From assembly GCF_022539505.1 (NCBI RefSeq), contig NC_061513.1, positions 350,281,696 to 350,345,695 of the forward strand: a stretch of DNA of 64,000 bases, given 5' to 3'. How positions within the stretch are numbered: the first letter of the stretch is position 1; every line of letters starts with the position of its first letter. This DNA comes from Lolium rigidum (Eukaryota > Streptophyta > Magnoliopsida > Poales > Poaceae). Under the pieces are notes generated by a model. The model saw only the letters and a list, made by a program, of their open reading frames with translations, searched no databases and was not told the DNA's origin. This document shows positions 13,102-23,051 of this stretch, in pieces. The position numbers and the translations under genes were made by a program.

Positions 13102-14695
13102 TGATACGTCTCAAACGTATCTATAATTTCTTATGTTCCATGCTACTTTTATGATGATACTCACATGTTTTATACATACTTTATGTCATATTTATGCATT
13201 TTCCGGCACTAACCTATTAACGAGATGCCGAAGAGCCAGTTGTTGTTTTCTGCTGTTTTTGGTTTCAGAAATCCTAGTAAGGAAATATTCTCGGAATTGG
13301 ACGAAATCAACGCCCAGGGGCCTATTTTTTCACGAAGCTTCCAGAAGACCGAGGGAGAAACGAAGTGGGGCCACGGGACGCCGCCACACTAGGGCGGCGT
13401 GGCCTAGAGGGGGCCCGCGCGGCCCTAGCGTGTGGGGCCCCCGTGACGCCCCCTGACCTGCCCTTCCGCCTACTTAAAGCCTTCGTCGCGAATACCCCAG
13501 ATCGAGAGCCACGATACGGAAAACCTTCCGGAGACGCCGCCGCCGCCAATCCCATCTCGGGGGATTCAGGAGATCGCCTCCCGGCACCCTGCTCGGAGAG
13601 GGGAATCATCTCCCGGAGGACTCTTCATCGCCATGATCGCCTCCGGATCGATGTGTGAGTAGTTCACCCCTGGACTATGGGTCCATAGCAGTAGCTAGAT
13701 GGTTGTCTTCTCCTCTTGTGCTATCATTGTTAGATCTTGTGAGCTGCCTAACATGATCAAGATCATCTATTTGTAATGCTACATGTTGCGTTTGTTGGGA
13801 TCCGATGAATATGGAATACTATGCTATGTTGATTATCAATCTATCTATGTGTTGCTTATGATCTTGCATGCTCTCCGTTATTAGTAGAGGCTCTGGCCAA
13901 GTCGTTACTTGTAACTCCAAGAGGGAGTATTTATGCTAGATAGTGGGTTCATGCCTCCATTAAATCTGGGACAGTGACAGAAAGTTCTAAGGTTGTGGAT
14001 GTGCTGTTGCCACTAGGGATAAAACATCAATGCTATGTCTTAGGATGTATTTGTTGATTACATTACGCACCATACTTAATGCAATTGTCTCGTTGTTTGC
14101 AACTTAATACCGAAGGGGTTCGGATGATAACCTGAAGGTGGACTTTTAGGCATAGATGCATGCTCGGATAGCGGTCTATGTACTTTGTCGTAATGCCCAA
14201 TTAAATCTCACACTACTCATCATAACATGTATGTGCATGGTCATGCTCTCTTTATTTGTCAATTGCCCAACTGTAATTTGTTCACCCAACATGCTATTTA
14301 TCTTATGGGAGAGACACCACTAGTGAACTGTGGACCCCGGTCCATTCTTTTACATCGAATACAATCTATCGCAATACTCGTTCTCATTGTTCTCTCGCAA
14401 ACAATCATCATCCACACTATACATCTAATCCTTTGTTACAGCAAGCCGGTGAGATTGACAACCTCACTGTCACGTTGGGGCAAAGTAATTTGGTTGTGTT
14501 GTGCAGGTTCCACGTTGGCGCCGGAATCCCTGGTGTTGCGCCGCACTACACTCCGCCGCCATCAAGCTCCTACTGGTTCGATAAACCTTGGTTTCTTACT
14601 GAGGGAAACTTACTGCTGTACGCATCACACCTTCCTCTTGGGGTTCTCAATGGTCGTGTGTTGAACGGAAAGACATACGTCAACTACGCGCAGCA
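13102..14695 (+). repeat. 3' LTR of element C
   Basis: This 1594-bp LTR is co-linear with 7867-9475. It ends CGCAGCA and is followed by the GGGAC duplication. Confidence 0.95.
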
Positions 14696-14768
14696 GGGAC
14701 ACAAGAGACTTCTTGTATCGTGATTGCAGGGTTGCTTGAGAGGGATATCTTTGACCTCTTCCTCCCTG
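14696..14768 (+). repeat. 3' LTR of element B, second segment
   Basis: After C ends, GGGACACAAGAGACTTCTTG resumes the B LTR exactly where it stopped at 7866. It matches the reverse complement of A at about 3490-3560. It breaks off near 14768 at the junction with D. Neither side of that junction is an element end. Confidence 0.8.
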
Positions 14769-15094
14769 ACTCGATGAATATGAAGATTCGGAAGCCCAAG
14801 TTAGTACTAAGGAAAGCTAGAGTTGTATTAAGAAATACATACTTGTAATCTTACGGGATGAGTTAGAAACCCTCCCGGACTCTGTAATTTGTGTACTATG
14901 AATCCCTCGACTCCACCTCCTATATAAGGGGGAGTCGAGGGACAAAGAGAGCATCGATTCATTGTCTCACGCAACCCTAGTTTTTACATCGTCGAGTACT
15001 TTTCGGCTGAAACCTTCGAGATCTACTTGCCCTCTACTTCCGACTAAAACACTAGTCTACAATCTGTAGGCATTGATAAGTTAATCCCTTGCAA

Positions 15095-15112
15095 TTGGCG
15101 CCGTCTGTGGGA
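15095..15112 (+). other. Primer-binding site of element D
   Basis: TTGGCGCCGTCTGTGGGA lies one base after the LTR end TTGCA. This differs from the A/C site after GGCGCCGT and marks a separate Gypsy family. Confidence 0.8.
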
Positions 15113-15139
15113 ACTAGAGGTGTCAAGGATCCGATCTCG

Positions 15140-15598
15140 ATGGCACGTTCAAGATCGTCAACTTCGTCAACTGCAAGCAACGCGATGGACAGAGGTAAAC
15201 AGATCGAAGCTGGTCTAGTTGATTTTGTTCCTCACCCGCCCTCCCGTTTGGATCCATATGCGTATCTGGAGGAGCCCATGGAGATGACGTTCGGAAAGTT
15301 CCACTTCCGCATCGAGAAAGAAGGAGCGTATCGTCTTGAAATTCCGATCTCGTCGGGATTATCAACGATCGATCCCGATTTTTTGAGTTCAGCATCGTCA
15401 ATCGAGTCAGGCGATGAGGAGACTTCGTCGCCACGCTTCATCAGCACCAGGGCAAGTGAAAAACTCGCCAAGATCTTCAGCGACATGTCTTTCGAGTCAT
15501 CTGCGGACTCTGATATAAGCGATGACTCGAGCAACATCGACAGCTTCAACTTCATCGACAGATCCACTACTGTTGGAATGAGTTGCAACGATGACTAA
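15140..15598 (+). pseudogene. N-terminal gag fragment of element D
   Basis: The 152-aa reading frame starts at the first ATG after the primer-binding site (MARSRSSTSSTASNAMDRGK). It is Ser-rich with acidic patches (SSADSDISDDSSNIDS). This matches the variable N-terminal part of gag in this type of element. No capsid core, zinc knuckle or pol follows before the element breaks off. An upstream in-frame extension into the LTR is not a likely start. Confidence 0.5.
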
Positions 15599-15630
15599 CG
15601 AGCATGATAACAAAGTTAGGAAAAACAGAG

Positions 15631-16107
15631 GCAGCCTCAGTTAGAGTGGACACGATTATATATCTACAGGGAAGGGGTTAGCGAACCAAAGCTCATGCAC
15701 AACAGATTTGTACACAGCAATGGTTCGCTGAACCCTCCTCGTAAAAATTTGTGCCTATCGATTCATCATAGGCAAAGAAACAGATTTCAGATCTGAAATT
15801 GAACACATTCCAGATTATTTGCAAAATTAAACAGTTGATAACTTTTGATTCGTGCATAAAATAAATGATTGAGATCCCATGATTACTTGCATAAATTAAC
15901 TGATTGAGATCCCATTATTAGTTGCATAAATTAACCGAACGGTCAAACCCCAAATCTTAAATGAAAACAAGAAGGGATGAAAACAAAATGGAATAAAATC
16001 AGCGCAAATATTAACCCAATACTCATCCATCTACAGATCCATCTACACCAGCAAAAATAGGGTTCAAAAAGGAATGGGGAACAAAAAAGGGAGCAAACCG
16101 TAGTTAC
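15631..16107. other. Intergenic, small hairpin only
   Basis: No gene is seen. A 14-bp inverted repeat (GGGTTAGCGAACCA at about 15676 and TGGTTCGCTGAACCC at about 15720) could fold with a 30-base loop. Two near-identical phrases of about 30 bases (GATTGAGATCCCAT) repeat at about 15868 and 15904. Confidence 0.5.
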
Positions 16108-16307
16108 CTCGTTCCATGGGTCGTCCATGAAGGTTTCATAGGGGTTCGGGGCGACTTGTATGGCACCTCCTCATAGGGGTACCATCCCGCCGGGATCCGA
16201 CCGCCACCGGCGGCGACGACCGTTGAGGGGACGGCGTTGAAGAGGGAGGCGTCGCGCTTGGAGCCGACGGCATCGTGGACGATGGGATTGGCATTCTCCT
16301 TGTCCAT
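16108..16307 (-). CDS. Possible first exon of an unrecognised gene
   Basis: On the minus strand an ORF starts MDKENANPIVHDAVGSKRDA and runs about 66 codons to a good splice donor (CGAG/GTAACT, exon end 16108). The stretch AGGGRIPAGWYPYEEVPYKSP looks like protein rather than noise, and the region is GC-rich compared with its flanks. A second frame near the donor encodes PYETFMDDPWNE, which suggests one frameshift inside the exon. The sequence upstream holds a CT-rich tract as in many 5' UTRs. I do not recognise the product and saw no following exons in 15600-16100. It may be a gene fragment carried by a transposon. Confidence 0.3.
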
Positions 16308-16444
16308 CTCGCCTGCAGAGGAGAGGGAGAGGGAGAGGGTCTTTTGCTTTGGAGAAGATGATGGGACGTGAGAGAGGCGGCGTTGCGTGAGCGAGTGAGA
16401 GTGACAGAGATAGTGCGAGGAGGCGTCTAGGCTAGGGGTGGTTA

Positions 16445-16613
16445 ATGCGACCCGTATCCTACGCGTCCACCGTTGCACGTCTGCACGTCTTGGACTTCTG
16501 CAACGCGACACGCGTCCACGATTGCACATCTTCGACTTCTGCACCGCGACCCGCGTCTATGCGTCAACAATTGCACGTCTTCCATTTCTGCACCGCAACA
16601 CGCGTCCTCGAGT
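16445..16613. repeat. Degenerate tandem repeat, unit about 45-50 bp
   Basis: Three to four imperfect copies of a unit of the form ACGCGTCCA..TTGCACGTCTT..TTCTGCA.CGCGA are arranged head to tail. It lies just upstream of the putative minus-strand exon. Confidence 0.6.
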
Positions 16614-17366
16614 CTAACCCTGGAAATTTAGATATACTCAGGTATACCCTCGAGTCTTATACTAGCATTTTTTGTGTGCTCAGCTTTTCCCCTTGAGTGC
16701 TAATACTGGCTAGTGCAATATTCTCAGCTTTACCCTCAAGTGGCTGGTCAAGAGAGAGTCAACAAATGGGATTAACTAATTAAATGAGTCATTTAATCTG
16801 CAAAAAATTCCGAAAAAAGAGTGGCACTTACTCATGGAGTCTTTACCACAAATTGACACTTCTCAAATCATAGATAAGTCATAGATAAATCAAGTTTTAC
16901 CACAAATTTCCACTTCTCAAATCACCTAGTAGCTATGAAGGTGCATGGTTTTCCACAATAAGCCCTTCCCAAAACATCTTTCCCCAAAACATACTTTGTC
17001 TAAATGAGGCCACAATTCTCACACTCATGTATATTTGTATTGCAAATAGTTTGAGGTGGGCCAAGATGGGTTTCATTGTACAAAACACGCATTTTCCAAT
17101 TTTTAAATCTCATATTTGAATCCCTTAGTATGTTTACTACTCAAGTGCCCTTGGTTTCTTGATACTACTCGGCTTTGCCCTCTCCCTTCACAAATTCTCG
17201 CAGACGTGCAACATTGCCCTGATTGGTCTAGCCCATGTCACGCGGATCATGCCCGCCGACCGTTGATCGTATGATCTAACGGGCAGGATAACCCCTCTCT
17301 CTCTCTCTGTCGGTGGTTAGCTTCCACCCTCTAAGTATGCTAAAGGGCGGTTTCTGTACTATTTTT
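16614..17366. other. Intergenic, no gene seen
   Basis: AT-rich DNA with short repeated phrases (TTTACCACAAATT...CACTTCTCAAATCA twice at about 16850 and 16895) and a CT run near 17295. There is no supported coding region. Confidence 0.5.
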
Positions 17367-17635
17367 CACGCGCTAAAAATTATAAGCCCAACTCTTTTAG
17401 GCATTACTTTTCACGCAAAAAATGATAAACCATCACCGATTTGTTGTAGCCATTACTTTTCACGCAAAAAATTATAAACCATCACCGATTTGTTGTAGCC
17501 ATTAATTTTCACGCAAAAAATGATAAACCATCACCGATTTGTTGTAGCCATTACTTTTCACGCAAAAAATGATAAACCATCACCGATTTCTTGTAGCCAT
17601 TACTATTCATGGTAAAAATGATAAACGAAACAATC
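17367..17635. repeat. 49-bp tandem array
   Basis: Units start CACGCAAAAAATGATAAACC at 17412, 17461, 17510 and 17559, exactly 49 bp apart. Degenerate units flank them at 17367 and about 17608. The conserved core continues ATCACCGATTTGTTGTAGCC. The copies are nearly identical, so the array is recent or homogenised. Confidence 0.9.
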
Positions 17636-17690
17636 TATCTATCTCTCGTATTTGAAGTTTGGGAGGGTTCACCATCTACTTATGTTAACT

Positions 17691-18187
17691 TTCGAGGTTT
17701 TGACCTGAAAATCAAATGGGTATTATAAAGGGAAATAAAATTTCAAAAAAACGTAAAAATGAATCAATCTACCTATCTTTGTATAGAAGATCGTCTGTAT
17801 GATTTTTGAGGTCATTTACAGTAGGTAGAAAAAATCCCTTTTGAGAAGGTCGAAAAAACCTTACTTGTTACAAAAGCTGGTTTCGATGAGACCTAACCAA
17901 GTTTGGCATACATGATGATATACCTATAACAACAAGGAATATCTAAAAGGGAAAGTTTCACAAAATTTGAAATTTAGGGTGAAAATGATGCCATACATGA
18001 TGCTGTTTTTCGAGATTTTGACCTGAAAATCAATTGGGTATTATAAAGGAAAATAAAAAGTTCGAAAAATGTAAAAACGAAACAATCTATCTATCTATGT
18101 ATAGAAGATCGGCTGTATGAAATTTGAGGTCATTTAGAGAAGGTAGAAAAAATCACCTTGTTAGAAAAGCTGGTTTCAGTGAGACGA
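17691..18187. repeat. Direct repeat of about 190-205 bp, 318 bp apart
   Basis: Copy 1 (17691 to about 17896) and copy 2 (18009 to about 18187) share TTTTGACCTGAAAATCAA, GTATAGAAGATCG, TTTGAGGTCATTTA and AAAAGCTGGTTTC in order. They could be parts of a DNA-transposon subterminal region, but I found no ends. Confidence 0.7.
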
Positions 18188-19429
18188 AACACCATGCGCT
18201 TAAGCAAAGTGATTTTTTCGAACATCTCCAAATGACCCCAAATTTATCATATATGATGCCATACGTGTAACAACAAGGAACCCTATCTAAAAAGTGTCAA
18301 AAAAGTTTGCCCAACCGTATAGCTCTATCAAAAAGAACCTCACCATGGCGCTAGTATAATTTTTAGTTACAAACTTTCGTTACCTAATCTTCAACATGAA
18401 ACTTGTTTCAAATTCATTTTGGCGTACAAGAAACAAATCCCACCTTGATTCGAGCACCACAGCCTCCAAACGAGGCCGATGCCGACATCGGCATGTTCGA
18501 ACGGCTATGCTCACCGCCACCGCTAGGTCACCGTCGGGATGCACCCTCAATCCCATCCCCTCATTCGATCACTGACACACCAAAGATACCGCCGAGGCCA
18601 ATGCCGAACGTACATGCTGATGCCAATGCCGAACATGCATGCACGCCGCTATGGGCACGGCCACACCACCCCGCTATGCTGGACGCCACAGACCACCGCG
18701 AGGTCTTTCCCTTCGCCACCACACTCTTCTAGCGCCCATCTATACACGCCGTAAAGGAGAGACACTAGTTTTCTCTACATTGCTCGCGTTCGTGTCCGAC
18801 ACGGTCGGTCAAAGTTTTGAGGTAGTCGTCGATGTCGTCGACCATTTCTTCTCTTCTTTGCATGGTTAAACGCGTCTAGTTCATATCTATCTAATGCGTC
18901 TGGTCTCGCCTCATGCAGTTCTTTGTGGACGTCGATCTCATCTCGGCACCCCGCAGGACACCTCCTCTGTGCCATCGCTGTAGAGCTCCGTTTAAAAATC
19001 TAATCCTACCCGTCTATTGCCCCTTGTATCAGCGTCATGGCCCCACTTGTCATTCGATATACTGAAGCCCCACTCGTTCGCATTTTGGTCGTGGATACGG
19101 CCGATGCTTACGGTCAAAGAAAGATGGATGGTCTCACGTGTCTTTGCGGGCTCTACGTGGCCCCACTAGTCGAAGATAACGGTCAGCCGTCGGGCAACCG
19201 GCCGTTACAAGCACTTGTGATGGTTTCGGACAAGGTCTTGGGGAAAACCGAGGAAAAACTAAGGAGCTGGGGAAAACCGAGCACAACTAAGGACCCGAGA
19301 GCACGAAAATAGAAAGCCCTAGAAAAAAACTATTGTGGTACCAAGTTTGTTTAATCTTCTCCGATTCATTCTGAGAAAAATACCTATATGATGACATCAA
19401 TTATGGTGGTAAGAATAAATAAATAAATA
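18188..19429. other. Intergenic, partly GC-rich, no gene recognised
   Basis: Several overlapping ORFs of 70-110 codons at 18400-19320 are rich in Pro, His, Arg and Thr in all frames. This fits GC-rich non-coding DNA. None resembles a known family. Confidence 0.5.
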
Positions 19430-19552
19430 CCTCCTCCGTCCACAAAAGGGTGTCTTAACTCGTCTAAATTTGCATGTATCTACACACTAAAACATGTATA
19501 GGTACATGCATATTTTGATAAAGTTGAGATATCCTTTAATGAATAGAGGGAC
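19430..19552. mobile_element. Stowaway-type MITE, 123 bp
   Basis: Terminal inverted repeats start CCTCCTCCGTCCACAAAAG at the left and end with the complementary AGAGGGAC at the right. TA dinucleotides flank both ends (19428-19429 and 19553-19554). This is the Tc1/mariner-derived Stowaway pattern common in grasses. Confidence 0.75.
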
Positions 19553-19554
19553 TA

Positions 19555-20039
19555 ATATTTTCTCTTTCTAATTAATTTGTTGTGCATGGCGGTGAAATTT
19601 TCTACTCGATATTTTCCATTTGGACGAGGGTGACAATGAAGTTCACCGATTTCATTATTATGTGATGTGGGGCTACTACAAACCATAGTGAAAAGAGAAG
19701 AAATTTGCGCTCATCCACAGATTGCGCTCATCCACATATTTGGTACAAAATCATAAGCATGATGGTGTGCTTTGAAGTTCATATTTTTAGGAACCTAAGT
19801 ATTGCTGGCTTCAAACTGGGTTTTTTGGATGATCCTTGCAGCTGCTTCCACTAAAGTATCATTGTTAGAGAGAAAGCAATGCTGCTAGAGATGGAGCGCT
19901 CCGAGATTGCTATTGCTATCTGGAAATCAATGGCTTCCGTCCGGAATGCAGATGTCACCGGTGGTGAGTTTCACGAAATTCACTCACCATTTACTCAGTA
20001 ATCACGGGTTTCACCTTAATAATAAAAATAATGGAATTT
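19555..20039. other. Intergenic, possible exon-like scrap
   Basis: A stretch at 19890-19965 translates as MERSEIAIAIWKSMASVRNA and is followed by GGTGAG, which could be a splice donor. It is too short to assign and may be a captured gene fragment next to the Helitron-like sequence. Confidence 0.25.
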
Positions 20040-20571
20040 CCGATGTTACAATTAAGTCTTTTACTTCATTCTTATAAATTTTATTCTACCAACTAGATAA
20101 GCTTTTTGAGCCGTGGCGCAGCACGGGCATTCAAATTCAAAATATTGATTTCAATCTTTTTCTGAAAACGGGCTCCATGGAGTCCATCCTCCATATTGAC
20201 GTTCACGGGGTTATAAGGGGCTTGAGTTTTCATATGTTATATAAAATGGCGGGCCATTTTCATCCGTTAAATGAATTGTCGTTTTCATTTGTTAAACGAA
20301 CTGTCGTTTTCATCTGTTATATGAACTATCGTGCTACAACCGGGCATACGAACTATCTGCCGTTTATATTTTCGATGCCAGGCTATAACATGCATGCGTT
20401 TCAATTTTCGATGAGCCGCCACATAAAGCTATGCATTGAACATAATAATAATGGACTTTTGACGTAGTATAAATTTTGGGTTTTACAATTATGTCTTTTA
20501 GTTCCATACATATGAATTTTCTTAATTGTATAAATTTATTAAGTCGTGGCGAAGTACGGGCATTCAACTAG
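20040..20571 (+). mobile_element. Helitron-like 3' ends, two copies in tandem
   Basis: A tail of about 100 bp occurs twice, ending GCCGTGGCGCAGCACGGGCA (about 20112-20131) and GTCGTGGCGAAGTACGGGCA (about 20543-20562). The second ends CATTCAACTAG followed by T, the CTAG-T end known for grass Helitrons, with a short GC-rich hairpin just upstream. No 5' TC end or Rep/helicase gene is seen, so these are fragments or short non-autonomous copies. Confidence 0.5.
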
Positions 20572-20948
20572 TTATCGTAGAAAATTAGAATATCCGTATA
20601 AAGAGTACGCTTTCCTGCTCCTGGGTTCTGAGTGTCCATACCGCCAAGCAAAGCACAGCCCACCTGAAAAGGCAAGCCCAAACTACGGGTGAACTACCTG
20701 AGACCTTTGTTCTGTACTTGTGATTATCGACGGGGCTCTGATGACTAGGAATGCAAAAAAAAAATCTTTCCATCAAAAGGAAAGGGTGATAGGAACTTCA
20801 TAGTCACAAAACAGGGGGATTAGAACAGAACAATCGAGCGGAATCTTTTGCCGCCATGATGGAGGTTACGTGCTCTACTCCCTAACAAGTTCTCTATCAA
20901 TGAATTTTGGTAGCTGGTTTAGCTGCTTCCGTTGCCTCTTTCGTCTGC
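20572..20948. other. Intergenic, no gene seen
   Basis: This stretch has no ORF of note and no recognised repeat. Confidence 0.5.
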
Positions 20949-21262
20949 TTAGAGCATCTCTAACATAACTAAAAGGTCGAACCAGTTTGTAGTTCAAGCA
21001 AAAGAGCTGACGCAGAATAGAACCCGTAAAATGAACTGTAAAACAAAATAGTAAAATAGATATTCTATTTTATAGTTTGGTTTACGGACTATGTTACGCG
21101 ACAGCACCTCCTGAACCCGTAAAATCAGGGTTTTTTCACACAATCGTCATATGCAACATAAACCAACACATTCAACAATCGATTATAAATAATCAAATAA
21201 ATAGTCTTGAGCATACAATAGTCATCTAAATTATTACAACAAATGAGAAAACGGATGAAGCC

Positions 21263-21556
21263 GGTGATCGGGGGATACGTGAGCACCCCTTCTCTGCTCG
21301 ACATGTGTCTATCGATGTTTGCACTGTACACGCATCGACACGGTCCAGCGCGTCGAGTGGAAGGGCGGAGAGACGCGGGGAAGGTGCACGACGACGCGCT
21401 TGGCCGGGGAGACACTGGCGCGACCTCAGATGCGCGAGGTGGAGGCCAGCGAGGTAGTGGACGTTAGTGAGTGGCCGTTAGTGCGTAGCTGAATCCAACG
21501 GTGGTGGACTAAATCCAACGGTGATAACCGGGTGCTCACGTATCCCCCCGATCACC
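21263..21556. mobile_element. Short inverted-repeat element nested in Harbinger
   Basis: The left end GGTGATCGGGGGATACGTG and the right end CACGTATCCCCCCGATCACC are inverted copies over 26 bp, with one extra C on the right. I see no clear target duplication. The type (Mutator-like or other MITE) is open. Its interior is GC-rich, with a Trp/Arg-poor ORF that I do not trust. Confidence 0.65.
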
Positions 21557-21645
21557 AAATCCACTCTCAATGAGAAAATGTCTCAACCAAATTACAACAA
21601 TAGTTTCCAAAAAATAAAACAAATAAATAAATATCTCAACAATGG

Positions 21646-22460
21646 TTCATCTCACACATACATGAATGAAATGGTTCATCTCACACATATGTAAAACGTT
21701 GCTGTTATTGAGTGTCCTCGGCAAACCAAAAAAAAAAAACACAATGCCGAATCCACATATCATGTGATGCCACGGCGTCAAGTACAATGGTATGATCTTT
21801 GCTTTTCCCACCGTAATTTCATGTCATGTCTTGCGACATTTTTTTTCATGTCCAATGCATACAATCAACACTACCAAGCATACCATGCCAACCCCTTTTC
21901 TCATTTGCCTCCATCAATCTTTTTGTATCATCTTCTGTGGGGGCTCGAAAATATATTGGACCAAATAACTTGATAATCATCTGAGCGAACCTACGCACGG
22001 ACTCGGTGGTTGTATCTTCACCAATTCGAAGATACTCACCGGTGTAATCCACAGGGGTGCCATACGCAATCATCCTCATGACAGCCCATATTTTTTGATA
22101 GGCGCTAAAACCCATCTCACCGGCAGCATTTCTCCGTTGTTTGAAGTAATTTGAGTTTGCTTCGCAAGCCTTGACGATTGTGATGAACAAATTACGACGC
22201 ATGCGATACCTCCTAAGGAATCGATGTGGTGGATATGTAGATACCTCGGCGAAGTAGTCATTCCATAGTTGTGGTGGCCGAGTAGGCGATTCCGTTGGAT
22301 GTAGTTGCGGCCCATCACCGAGTCACGCCTCCAGCTCCTTGACGGCGAGGAGGAGGATGGCGGTCTCGGTGTCGTTGTCCTAGAGATCGTCGAGGTCTAA
22401 ATCGTCCGAGGAGGACAAATCGAACATATCAACGTCGGGGAACTCATCGGTGGAGCTCAT
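21646..22460 (-). pseudogene. PIF-Harbinger transposase pseudogene
   Basis: The gene starts near 22460 (MSSTDEFPDVDMFDLSSSDD) and has an early stop at about 22380. A longer intact stretch (22202-21846) carries the family pattern NYFKQRRNAAGEMGFSAYQK, then ESVRRFAQMIIKLFG, ending in GWHGMLGSVDCMHW. The latter holds the first catalytic Asp of the DDE_Tnp_4 nuclease. Beyond it the frame is broken, although TIVLDAVASHDMWIRH and FGLPRTLNNSNVLH remain readable. The usual second Asp (NDxNVL) appears as Ser. The product would have been the nuclease moving this transposon; it is inactive now. Confidence 0.85.
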
Positions 22461-22854
22461 CCTCGATCCGGCCGGCGCGAGGGCGAGCGAGCGGCGGGCA
22501 GAGGTGAAGGAGGATACGCGGGCGGGATGCAGGCAATCAACCGGAGCTTCGTGTCGATGGGTTCGCCCGACTCGGGAGGCGCGGCGGCGGCGGAATCTAG
22601 TGGCGGCGCGGAGAAGTGGGGAAAGACCGAGTGGTTGGGCAGGCTGAATCTTCCGCGCCCCTAGATATAGATTCACGTTTAGTTCGGTCTTTCGACCCCT
22701 ACAAGTAGGGGTCGAGTTGCGTTGGGTCTGTAAAAAAAAAATAGGGCTAACCTACTCTACGCCCTTTCGTGAACTGAACCCATAAATTTGCAGTTATTTT
22801 ACAATTTTCAGTCTTTTACGGATGTTGTTAGAGATGCTCTTAAGACCGTATCCA

Positions 22855-23051
22855 GCTCTACTCGCTAACTTGTTAGCTGCAGGTCAATGGAATTTTGCAC
22901 TGCAGTGCACTGAACATTGGAGCACAATACTAGCACAATACCTCACACTCGTCCAGGATGGGTATGGTCTTAAGCAGGCGAAAGAAGCAACTAAAGTAGC
23001 TAGATGAGCTTACCAAAATTCACTGGTAGAGAACTTGTTAGCGAGTAGAGC
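22855..23051. mobile_element. Small inverted-repeat (MITE-like) element, 197 bp
   Basis: GCTCTACTCGCTAACTTGTT at the left and AACTTGTTAGCGAGTAGAGC at the right are perfect inverted copies of about 20 bp. It starts 12 bp after the Harbinger duplication. I see no convincing target duplication. Confidence 0.55.

Larger units (their letters stand above)
7867..14695 (+). mobile_element. Complete non-autonomous Gypsy-type element C
   Basis: This is an intact 6829-bp element with two LTRs (7867-9475 and 13102-14695), both starting TGATACGTCT and ending CGCAGCA. The 5-bp target duplication GGGAC is perfect (7862-7866 and 14696-14700). The primer-binding site is at 9486-9503. The only coding region is a short gag-like ORF (9795-10427), followed by about 2.6 kb of non-coding DNA, so it must rely on proteins from another element. 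It sits inside B's 3' LTR. The two LTRs differ by scattered substitutions and small indels, including an 18-bp deletion in the 3' copy near 14565, which points to a moderately old insertion. Confidence 0.95.
14769..15630 (+). mobile_element. Gypsy element D, 5' fragment
   Basis: The fragment has an LTR lacking about its first 80 bp (14769-15093), a primer-binding site (15095-15112) and the start of gag. The LTR matches the reverse complement of the E and F LTRs, including the TATATAAGG promoter block at about 14930. Similarity to coding sequence stops at about 15600-15630. Both ends are truncated, so the rest was probably deleted. Confidence 0.8.
20952..22839 (-). mobile_element. PIF-Harbinger transposon, decayed
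   Basis: Terminal inverted repeats GAGCATCTCTAACA (20952) and TGTTAGAGATGCTC (ending 22839) are flanked by a perfect TTA duplication (20949-20951 and 22840-22842). Both are hallmarks of PIF-Harbinger. The element is 1888 bp and holds a broken transposase on the minus strand (21646-22460). A separate 294-bp inverted-repeat element (21263-21556) is nested in it. Confidence 0.9.

Noticed and set aside
14769..15630. D as the missing 5' end of E or F
   Set aside because: D is on the opposite strand and more than 30 kb away, with other elements and a host gene between.
17412..17607. CRISPR-like regular spacing
   Set aside because: The 49-bp units are contiguous tandem repeats with no unique spacers, in plant nuclear DNA.
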